Source of the DNA: Paraspadella gotoi
Taxonomy: Eukaryota; Chaetognatha
Length of the DNA: 64,000 nt
Direction: 5' to 3'
NCBI GenBank assembly: GCA_051294375.1
Contig: CM119263.1
Span: forward strand, 1-64,000
Shown piece by piece: positions 34,501 through 42,315 of this stretch; the first letter of the stretch is position 1, and each line of letters begins with the position of its first letter. The position numbers and the translations under genes were made by a program. A model generated the notes under the pieces. The model was not told the DNA's origin. It worked only from the letters and a program-made list of their open reading frames with translations, and made no database searches.

Positions 34501-36507
34501 GTCTCCTATGAGATAATTATGGCCCACCTGCGATGTCACGGAAGGACCGGCGCTCGAAATTCGGGCGGCGGCACTCAAAGCAGACGACAGCGCCGACTCT
34601 TTCTGGTAGTACTGCGCCGCGGAAGCAATCTCGTTCCTGTCGGAAATGGCCGAATGATGCAGGGGCGCAGGGTAGGACCGTTCCGGGGCCCTCGAGTTGG
34701 CGTAAGAAGATAGAGGGGCCCCGCGCGACGACTCCGGTGTCGCCTTTGATGCGTGATAACCGCTTGTGGCGGCGGTTGACGCAGCCGCCGCCGCCGCCGC
34801 AGCCGCCGCGGCGTGGCTCTCGGCGGAAGAGGGCGGAAGGTCGCGAGGGTAAGGAGATTGCGAAGGGCGAAGACCGGCCGCTGCCGCCGCCACCGCCGCC
34901 GAGGGTCGGAAGAAATCGTGATTTATCGGAGAGGAGTAACTCGGGTGAGGAAGAGGAAAGGAGAGCGGATGACCGGGAAGCAGCGGCATCGAGGGATGGT
35001 GTTGGCCCAAGAGTTCGTGCGGCGGGAAGACGTGGTAAGGAGGAGGAAATCGATGCGGAGAAGCAGCAGCAGAATGGTGGGACGAGGAATGGTGGTGAGG
35101 GGTTCGAGCGTAACCCTGAAAGAGAAGACAAAATTATATTCTATTCTGACAATCGGAGCGAGAATGTGAGAATGAGAGAATGTGAGAATGAAAAAATGTG
35201 AGAATGAGAAAATGTTAAAATATGAGAATGAGACAATTAGAGAATGTAAGAAAGTCTTACCTCTCTAGAAGAACCGGCCCTTGAAGAAGAATGGGCGGGC
35301 GGTGGCGCAGGGAAAGGGCTAGGACTCTGGCTAAGAAGCTGCGGTGACGGCGGAGCGACAGGATGAGAGTTGCTGAGGAAAAAGAAATCGATTAAAATGA
35401 GTTTTAAAATAAAACTTGATTTTTGAAACAAAATTGGAGGAAGAAAAAAACCTTCTGTGATGAGGGTGGCCTCCGATGGCCGCCGCCGCCGCAGCAGCAG
35501 CAGAATTCGCGTCGTGATTGAGATAAGGAAAACCGTGATGGGTGCCTTTATAATTAGAATATAATATTATAATTAAAATATAGAATCGAAAAAAGGTGTT
35601 ATATGCTAAATAGTTAACCTGGCAAGCCGAGGCCACCGGACATCGCTTGAATTCCTGGATGAAAAACGGAAGGAGGAATGACCGGAGGAGCGGGAGTGGA
35701 CCCACTTCGATGCGCCTGATAATAATTCAAAATTAAGGAAAGTAGGAAAGTAGGAAAGTAGGCTTGGAATATTAATTTCGCTTTTCGATAATCAGATATT
35801 AATCTAATTTTATCTAACCCGAAAAAGTAAAATCCATCTTGTTTTGATGAACATCATAAGCTAAGTCTGTGTAAACCGACAGAAATATTAAATGAAAAAT
35901 ATTACTAGCAAATTTCTCAGGGAGAAAAAAACATCCTAGAAGGATCAAATTAAAATTTGAAAACATATAACATTTAATGTTTTGTTCAGAGATTTGAGGA
36001 TTCAATTTCGAATAAAAACAAAATTTTTAACTTTAATAGTAGACCGAGTTTTAAAAAGAGTAAGACAAAGACCTGATAAGACGTCCCCGAGGGTGCGTTG
36101 GAGGCGTTTTTCCGACCATCGTTAACGCCATCTAGCTGAGGAATGTCAGGATCACACTGATGGCTGGAAAATACGTTCTTCCCAACTTTCATAGTCATCG
36201 CGGCATCGTCCTCATTATCGAGGGAGAACCGAGCAGTTTTGTCCAATGTCCAGCTCATTTCCCAATCCCTTTCACTTTTTCCTTCCATATTCGGCGCAAC
36301 GGAAGTCTCAGTACCATAAATTACCCGATGCGACATTAAGGTGGAAAATGAATGTGAATGGGTGACCTGGGTGGATCTCCCCCAGCTTTGTGGTGGGGAG
36401 GCTGTTCCACTTTCGTTGTCAGTTGAGTTTGTTAACTCGATGAGTGAAGTTTCGCGCAGAGAATCGCGAAGTGACGCGTAAGCCCCTCCATAATCATCCG
36501 GTTCCAT
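13574..36507 (-). CDS. Giant AT-hook, low-complexity nuclear-type protein (2,960 aa), nine exons
   Basis: Exons: 36073-36507, 35619-35715, 35452-35545, 35261-35372, 34528-35115, 33526-34410, 28530-30044, 18297-20533 and 13574-16493. All nine join in phase (8,883 nt), each with a good acceptor and donor. Features in order: polyalanine, His/Pro/Ser-rich N-terminal half (residues 146-737); a DLLDLIV motif in exon 7, resembling a nuclear-receptor corepressor helix; about a dozen Ser-Pro heptads (29121-29381); three [RK]P-x-G-[AE]-[LI]-F motifs (28668-28820); Thr-Pro-Lys repeats; an AT-hook KGRPRGR near residue 1415; then long acidic and Lys/Arg tracts, including RRNCRTKKVDYRED across the exon 8/9 junction. 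This suggests a chromatin or transcription regulator in the nucleus, but that is inference. I considered AFF/lilliputian and winged eye/BAHCC1. No AFF homology domain or BAH domain is visible, so no symbol is given. Confidence 0.75.
16494..18296. other. Intron 8 of the giant gene
   Basis: Contains 2-3 tandem copies of a roughly 65-bp AT-rich unit (GAAGGCTTGACTTTTAAT, CAGCTCCAATTAAAATAATAA) at about 16760-16905, then a LINE relic at 16970-17370, then plain AT-rich DNA. Confidence 0.5.
16970..17370 (+). pseudogene. LINE reverse-transcriptase C-terminal relic
   Basis: A 72-codon frame (16974-17192) reads ...LFYSNCISVLRYG..., then VAINNGIRKIFDWHRWDCV, then RNLRP before a stop. The pattern YSNC-xxxLRYG ... 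N-x-x-IRKIF-x-x-x-RW-x-x-x-R-x-LR is the end of the reverse transcriptase in jockey/CR1-like non-LTR elements. After the stop a diverged frame continues briefly (FGYPDINHIF-like, then further Lys/Phe-rich sequence). It is a short, dead fragment within intron 8. Confidence 0.6.
24787..25200 (+). repeat. GA-rich repeat, copy 1
   Basis: Contains AAAGAAATCAAAAGGC-GCAGCAGAAGCAGCA, CCTGCAGAGCCAGCTGCAG, GAATCAGTGACTAGGGAAAA and AAACGTAAACAAAACATATTTAAT blocks. It is the same unit as the start of 25430-26275, with the GCAGAAGCAGCAG segment duplicated internally. Confidence 0.65.
25430..26275 (+). repeat. GA-rich/GACGAC tandem unit, copy 2
   Basis: A roughly 845-bp unit. It includes the GCAGCAG and CTGCAGAGCCAGCTGCAG blocks, a TATAAGCTGAAA-type AT segment and a 31-bp hairpin at 25863-25893 (ATCGTCGCAA and TTGCGACGAT around CGCTAAGCG). 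The next 835 bp repeat it. Confidence 0.65.
26276..27110 (+). repeat. GA-rich/GACGAC tandem unit, copy 3, indel-rich
   Basis: Follows copy 2 head-to-tail. It is almost identical in order, but with many scattered one-base indels (for example GCGCGACGAGCACTTATGGG against GACGACGCCACTTATGGGC). The pattern looks more like unpolished sequence than mutation. Confidence 0.6.
27470..27640 (+). repeat. Dispersed repeat with GGACGGACGG tail
   Basis: Shares CACTCA-ACGATTCCA-CGAAACTTGATTTC, CACACAAAATTTCA and GAGTAATTGG-GTT followed by GGACGGACGGACAT with 1-120 and 48580-48910. Confidence 0.6.
27650..28130. repeat. Diverged relative of the foldback element at 30.7 kb
   Basis: Contains an internal inverted CATTAAGT ... 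ACTTAATG pair, an ATTTCCGACAA block and an AATCATCATCACCAT block that match the arms and centre of the foldback at 30716-31690. The ends are not clear. Confidence 0.45.
28257..28281. other. Assembly gap (25 N)
   Basis: A run of N inside intron 7 of the giant gene. It does not touch a coding exon in my model. Confidence 0.99.
29121..29381 (-). repeat. 21-bp coding minisatellite (Ser-Pro heptads)
   Basis: Tandem 21-bp units encoding PQHSPMH-type heptads within exon 7 of the giant gene. The central copies are nearly identical, and copies drift to QPSPSQ and LSPIQP towards the C-terminal side. The frame is maintained throughout. Confidence 0.85.
30194..30440 (+). mobile_element. SINE-B unit 1
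   Basis: Starts GTGGTGAATCCTAAATTCGCC and ends TCCGTTGCCATAA. It has a tRNA-like head with B-box GGGTTCAATCCCC and paired CCGTGAG/CTCACGG arms. It lies in intron 6 of the giant gene (30045-33525). Confidence 0.75.
30441..30627 (+). repeat. SINE-B linker
   Basis: GC-rich segment with GCCCTACTATCGAACACGC, CGCCTATGCCC and TCTCGCTCGCTCTC, ending in a G-run. It is related to the linker in the SINE-C array at 1798-2058. Confidence 0.55.
30628..31863 (+). mobile_element. SINE-B unit 2, split by a foldback element
   Basis: The head is at 30628-30715 (GTGGTGAATCTTAAATTCGCC to GTTCACCAAC). The tail resumes near 31694 (CGTGAGTTCCGGGTTCAAAT) and runs to TTGCCATAA. The two parts join into one ordinary SINE-B when the insert is removed. 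Confidence 0.75.
30716..31690. mobile_element. Foldback element of about 970 bp with near full-length arms
   Basis: The left arm (GTTGAAAAATAA, GAGGTACATAGCTATTT, GTCGGAAATG, ATATTTTGGTAAGTTTATTT, GTTGATATAAGAAAG) is mirrored in the same order on the right arm as reverse complement, with the centre near 31200. The transcript or single strand could form one long hairpin. No transposase frame. The left tip CAGTAGGGCG is weakly hAT-like. No certain target duplication. Confidence 0.7.
32260..32870. repeat. Repeat X, uninterrupted copy
   Basis: Continuous counterpart of the split copy in TLK intron 3. It provides the empty site TTTATAGATAGGAAATG for the TIR transposon at 8607-10565. Confidence 0.75.
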
Positions 36508-37050
36508 AATGATAATCTATCGGTCTTCCAATATCGCGGTAAAGAAAAGTCTATTTTTCATCTTGGTGCAGAATGAGTTTTTTCTCCAGGTACAATAAAC
36601 GCTATAAAACCGAAACATTATTTAGTATTTAGTATTTAAAGCAATTAGTTCCAACAAAATTTCTTTTTCCATAAAAACCTGAGAAATTAACATTTTGAGT
36701 TTACTTTTAAAAACAAAAAGTAACGGCCACAAAAAATCGGTATTTAATCCCAGCAAAACGAGGAAAATAGTTGAATAAACAAATATAAACAAATAATCTT
36801 GGAATTTTCTTAATTAAAATTAGCTGCGGTCGTAGCGCCAGATATGGCGACTACGAAACATCTCCCCCAGTGCATACGTTAACATCACAGAGCTCGTAAG
36901 GATGTGATACGGAGATGCCACATCCGTGTTTCCAGAATTCACAGAACGAGGCTCACACCCGCTTGTTTTTTTCACTTTTCTCTTCATGCAAGAAAAACTC
37001 ATCTTCGGGAGCCTGAATTAAGCGACCTCCATATTTTTATCTTTTGTTTT
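36508..37050. other. Upstream region of the giant gene
   Basis: No TATA box near the ATG. Moderately AT-rich. No exon recognised on either strand. Confidence 0.3.
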
Positions 37051-37051
37051 T

Positions 37052-37285
37052 TTATCGTCGCAATCGCTAAGCGTTTGCGACGATATTGTAACGCTTTTGC
37101 GCATAAGTGGCGTCGGCGTCATCGTTGTTGTCGTCGGCGTTCCAAATTATAGATCGCTTTTTTTATGATTAAATTTGGGTGTGTGAAGCTGAAAATTTAT
37201 ATACAGCTTCTCATAATCGATGTGCTTAAAATTGAGTCTGGACAGTTATTAAATTTGTTTTGTTTACGTTTTATCAAAAACATAA
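37052..37285 (-). repeat. Inverted fragment of the 25-kb repeat
   Basis: Reverse complement of the 25690-25895 segment, including the ATCGTCGCAA/TTGCGACGAT hairpin, the ACGCCGACGAC tract, the AGCTGTATATAAATTTTCAGCTTC segment and the AAAACGTAAACAAAAC block. Confidence 0.7.
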
Positions 37286-39300
37286 AAACCAAAAAAAATT
37301 GACCGGAATAAAACTCACAAGAGCGATCAAATGATAGAGTACTATTTTGGAGGTGTTTGAACCTAAGAATTTATAGGAACTTTTAAGATAAAATCGATTT
37401 TAACTAATATTTTTGATAATTTTAGTACAGATTTTTAAATAGTATCATAATTATAATTATTATTAATATTTATTTTATTATTATTATTAATATTATAAAT
37501 AATAATTTTATTATTATACTGATTAAATTTAATTACACTTACTTATTTACCTATTTATTGGTAAATTTTTTTGTTATTTGGCTTAACCTTAACCCTATCT
37601 CATATTAAACATGGCAAGTAAGTTTACTTTTCTTAACTTTGAAGTTTTATTAAATAATACTTAGTAATAAAGGTTAATAAGTAATAAATATAAAACAAAA
37701 ACATTTTTGTTTCTTATTTATAGAATAATTTTTTTTAATAAAAATTCTTTTTTAAATAAATTCTTGGAAAAAATAAATAAATTTAAATTCAGGTAAAATA
37801 CTATTTATTACTTTGCATTAAATACGTATCTGAATTGATTTAATATGTCTTGGTCTTTTGCTGTTTTTATCGCTTTTTCAGCTTTTTTATTGAGAATCTT
37901 TATTGTGCAAATCATTCAAATTAAATTATTGCTTAAAAAAAGGTTTTGCAGAAGCTAAGGATAATATTTTGTAAAAACTTATTTTACTATTTTCATTTCA
38001 CCAATAATTTATTTATCCAAAACATTTATTCATGATTTGATACTTATTTAATATTTACGTCATTTTAAAATCTTTGCTTTAAATTAAAAGCAGCTATATA
38101 AAAATAGAATATGAGAAAGAGTTTAAAATAATTCTATAACAATTTATTTTTAACAGTGGACATGTTTCGACTTTGATTCAAGTCTTCATCAGCACTTGTG
38201 AATTGACAGACAATTTCAAATTACAGGAAATGTGAGATAGAGAGAGAGCGAGAGAGAGAGAAAGAAAAGAGAGAGGGAAAGGTTACCAACAAAGATTTTG
38301 ACACACACACACACACACATTTCCTGTAATTTGAAATTGTCTGTCAATTCACAAGTGCGCAATACCCGACTAAATGCCCCCCAGATTGTAACCCACCCTA
38401 TACTGTTTTCAGTAGAGAGAAGGGAGCAATCTTCAGCAAGTCTAGGAGCCTGGAATAAGGTCAGAATACACTCGACAGGATGAGTTTACCAGTGTGGATA
38501 GTGTGCTAAAGATTTTTATCCATATCTTTTGTGCCACCTCTGCAGAAATAGATTAGGTCCTAAGCTTTGAACCAGGCTCAAATATTTAGTCATTAATTTA
38601 TTTGTTTTTTTTTATCTCCCAATAATGTACCTTGCTGCCTTTAATATAAGGGAAATATTTTAAAATGATATAAATATCAAATAAGTAATAACAAATTATG
38701 AATATGTGTTTTGAATAAATAAATTAATAACGAAATGAGAATCATCTAATGTATTTTTAAACAATATTTGGATTCAGGCTACATATTATCTTTAGATCCT
38801 GTTTAACCTTTTAGGTAAGAATTTAATTTGAATGATTTGCACAAAAGAGTTTCGCACAAAAAAGCAGAGAAAGCGACAAAAACAGTGAAAGACCAGTTAA
38901 GAATAAATAAATTTCAGATACTGATATAATTCAAGGTTCAAGGTTATATATTCTTTTTTACTTGAATTTAGATTTATTTATTTTATAATTAATATTTTTA
39001 ATTTTCAAGAATTAATTTAAAAAATAGTTTTATCAAAAATTAAAAATTTATTTTGTTATATCTCATATTTATTACTTATTAACATTTATTACTAAGTATT
39101 ATAAAGGTTTGTTTAATAAAACTTAAAATTTAAGTAAAACAGGCTGAATGGCCATGTTTAATATGAAATAGGGTAAAGGGTAAGCCAAATAAAAAAATTA
39201 TTATTAAATAAGTTAATAAACAAATTTAATAAATTTAGTCAATATAATAATATTATATTATTATATAAAATTATTAAAATTAATAGTAATTATGATACTC
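37286..39300. other. AT-rich intergenic DNA
   Basis: No gene seen. It includes TTA/ATT-rich runs and the inverted repeat at 38193-38357, described separately. Confidence 0.4.
38193..38357. repeat. Perfect 42-bp inverted repeat with GA/CA microsatellite loop
   Basis: Arm 1 is 38193-38234 and starts CACTTGTGAATTGACAG. Arm 2 is 38316-38357 and ends CTGTCAATTCACAAGTG. No mismatch across 42 bp. The 81-bp loop is (GA)n followed by (CA)n. The flank GTTTCGACTTTGATTCAAGTC-TTCATCAG resembles ends of dispersed invertebrate repeats. Confidence 0.8.
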
Positions 39301-39304
39301 TATC

Positions 39305-40165
39305 TATGAAAAAAATTAGTATTTGGTAGTTAGGATATGACTAAATACAGGATAATGAAAAAAATTAATATATAATTTTTTTTTCTTTTTTTATAATAGT
39401 TTAATTTTATAAACCATTTTATCTGTTTATCTGTCCACCCATCATATCTTGTTGGTAAATTACTTGGTTCATCTTAGAATACTGATTTATAAAAAATTAT
39501 CTAAAAAAATTGAATCTTTTCCTCTTTCCATATATTTATTTGTTTGTCCATTCATCTGTAACTTTTACCTATCATTACACTTGAGTAAATTGATGGATTG
39601 ATCTGAAATTTTGTGTGTGGCCAAAAAAGAGGTTGATTGAGCTTAATCTTAAATTTGGACAAAATCATTCTGGTAAAAATTAATATAAATAAAAAAATAA
39701 AAAATAATTTTAACTATTTATTTTTTTATTTTAAAAAATAAAAATTTATAACAACAATAATAAGTATAAACATATTAACAACAGTTACTTTTTCTTTTTC
39801 TCACTCACTATCCCTCTTTATTTTTTTATTTTTTTCTCTTTCAATCCATTTTACATTTTCCTTTTTGATCTCTCATTCTTAACTTACCTTTTTTCCAAAC
39901 TTTTTACTTTTTGTACTTTTACCATTCTAATTTATTTTCTCTATCTTTATACATTCATGTGAGCTTTGTTTTAGTCATAAAAGTAGAAATATTAATTTAA
40001 ATAAAAAAAATACTAAGTATTTTTTTAAAAATAAAATAAGAAAATAAGAAAATGAACTGACCTATGCTCATTGAAAATTTTATTTTTACTCTAAAATAAA
40101 AGATATAAAAAATAAATATGTTTATGGTACAGAAGTTGTTGTCCGAACTGTTTCAAAATATATAT
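39305..40165 (-). repeat. Repeat Y, copy B (no internal SINE)
   Basis: Reverse complement of 9000-10440 without the two SINE-A insertions. It shows the pre-insertion sequence at both points. Confidence 0.7.
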
Positions 40166-40167
40166 AT

Positions 40168-40400
40168 TATGGTGGACTAAAATCCACCAACCGTTCAACA
40201 GCGGCCATTGGTGGCGGAGGCAAGTCATTCGCCTCCCAACCCAAAGGTCCGGGATTCTAGCCCGGTGGTCGCCTAGCAGTTAAGAGGGACGGGGCGCTTA
40301 ACCCGCCTGTAACACAGTGTTACAGCCTGATCCGAAGCTCAGGGACTGCTTATATTGAACGGTTCTGTCACTAACACATATCAATTATCACTGCCTCTTA
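40168..40400 (+). mobile_element. SINE-A, full-length
   Basis: Begins TATGGTGGACTAAAATCCA and ends near CTGCCTCTTA. It sits immediately beside repeat Y copy B. No clear target duplication. Confidence 0.75.
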
Positions 40401-40840
40401 TCATTGTTTCTAAGTTTTTTTATTTTATTTACAAGCAGCAGCAACAAAAGTCAGGTATGCTCCAGAGGGGATCAATTTCTACCACTGCTTGCCAAGAACC
40501 ATTTCTCACCTAAAATCCGACAAAAAATATCATGTCAGAGATAAAATGTTAACAATACTGTTAATTGTCTACTCAATCTAAAAGAAAAACGTACGAACCT
40601 CTAATCTATTTTTTTTAAATCAAAGATGTTGTGCAAAAAACATGAAAAATATTTGCATATTCTATTTCCTCTGAGTTTGTTGTTGGTAATTATCATGAAA
40701 AGCGGTGAATTATAATGAGCTGTGGCTTATTTTCCTAAAACTAACGGAGTAAAATTCATTGCTTTATGTCTTCATGGGCTAGTATTTCAAATTTAGTTAC
40801 ATACTTTATATTTCGTCAAACGTGAAAGAATGTTTGTGAA

Positions 40841-41353
40841 TTAAGCAAATTCCGTATAAAAAATCTGGTTATCGCCGCCATTGTGTTCCCATAAGTGCAA
40901 AAGCACACCCATTTCTGGTGAGCAATCTGGTACATCGATAGCTCTCCCGCCTTCCATCGCCGACACGATGAACCACGAGTTGCTGCCATCGCCAGCTGGC
41001 TTGAACCTCCACTGTTGATTGACGCCGCCGTGCAGATCATATTTGCAGATAGAGGCTCCGTTTTCGTTCGCTCCCCATTCCACGTCCAAGACTTTTCCGT
41101 CCTTTACACTAACGATGTGGAAAATATCATCCTCCACATGAACCAAGCGGAACATTTGATGAGGCTCCTCGTTTCTTTCCCACTGGCATAGCTGAGTTTC
41201 TGGTCCACCGTCAATCACATGCTCCGAACATTTGTTACGTAGAAACACCACTTTAGGAGAGTAAATATTGCAAAAGGTTGAATTTATTGGGTAAAATGAT
41301 CCCTCTAAACCTATTACATTAGCTTGAAGTTGAACTTTTATCTTTTTTACCAT
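40841..41353 (-). CDS. Beta-trefoil (ricin B-type) lectin-domain protein
   Basis: Single-exon frame of 170 residues from ATG at 41353 (MVKKIKVQLQ). An upstream in-frame TTG also exists but is a less likely start. The C-terminal 110 residues have the repeated pattern of ricin-type beta-trefoils: KVLDVEWGANENGASI, then a QQWRF (QxW) motif, then GRAIDVPDCSPEMGVLLHLW. There is no signal peptide and no catalytic domain, so I describe it only as a carbohydrate-binding type fold, probably intracellular. The ligand is unknown. It lies downstream of the annexin pair on the same strand with no evident functional link. Confidence 0.7.
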   Translation of the reverse strand: MVKKIKVQLQANVIGLEGSFYPINSTFCNIYSPKVVFLRNKCSEHVIDGGPETQLCQWERNEEPHQMFRLVHVEDDIFHIVSVKDGKVLDVEWGANENGASICKYDLHGGVNQQWRFKPAGDGSNSWFIVSAMEGGRAIDVPDCSPEMGVLLHLWEHNGGDNQIFYTEFA

Positions 41354-41603
41354 ACAATCATTCAAGTAGGTAGACGATGCAATAAAAGTTCAATTTCGTT
41401 AGATTCAAATTTGAACTAAGGTACAAATTTTGTACACTTTAATATTGTTTATTATTTATGCAAAGACGTTTTGATGTAAAGAATGCAAAAATATAACAGT
41501 AAAGTTAGTTACTTATAGATAATCACCAAAGATATAGTTATTCACCAAAGATATAATTTCATATTGTTCTGCTATAAACTAAAAAAGCTTCCTTTTATAA
41601 AAT

Positions 41604-42315
41604 TTACTCTCCTTGATCATGCAATCTGTCCAAGCGATGACGTCGACGACGACGATTACGACGACGACGACGTCTTCTTTCCTCTTCTTCCGCTTCTTCA
41701 TCATCTTCATCCTCATCATCTTCTCCATATTCATCAAATCTCTTCTTCATCACTGTCTTGACGACGCTGACGACGACGCCGATTACGACGACGACGATGT
41801 CTTCTCTCTTCCTCATCCGCTTCATCATCATCTTCATCTCATCATCTTCTCCATATTCATCAAAATCTTCTTCTTCATCACTGTCTTGATGACGCCGACG
41901 CACGACCCGATTAGACGACGACGATGTCTCTCTCTTCTCTCATCCGCTTCATCATCATCTTCATCCTCATCATCTTCTCCATATTCATTCAAAATCTTCC
42001 TCTTCATCACTATCTTTATGACGCCGACGACGACGCCGATTACGACGACGACGATGTCTTCTTCTCTCTTCCTCATCCGCTTCATCATCATCTTCGTCCT
42101 CATCCTCTTCTCCATATTCTTGTTCATCAAACTCTTCCTCAACATCACTGTCTTGATGACGCCGACGACGACGATTACGACGCCGCCGTCGTTTTCTCTC
42201 ATCTTCATCCACTTCTTCATCATCTTCATCTTCATCATCTTCTCCAAAATCTTCAAAATCTTCTTCTTCGTCGCTTTCTTCATCGTCGCATTCTTCATTT
42301 TCGAATTCTATTGGG
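41604..42315 (-). repeat. Tandem charged-repeat exon, about 135-bp units
   Basis: Five or so units. Each encodes an Arg block (RRRHRRRRNRRRRR), a link such as HQDSDEEEDFDEYGE, and an Asp/Glu block (DDEDEDDDEADEEER). The frame is open from 42315 to about 41985. One extra A (GATTTTGAATGAATATGG against GATTTTGATGAATATGG in other units) then puts a stop in frame. Further single-base differences occur among later units. The final unit ends HRLDRLHDQGE and TAA at 41604. The in-phase link to the annexin exon at 42396 makes this the likely tail of that gene. Confidence 0.6.

Noticed and set aside
13574-36507. Assigning the giant gene to AFF/lilliputian
   Set aside because: Ser-rich composition and AT-hook are suggestive, but the AFF N-terminal and C-terminal homology domains are not seen. 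BAH and Tudor domains of BAHCC1/winged eye are not seen either.
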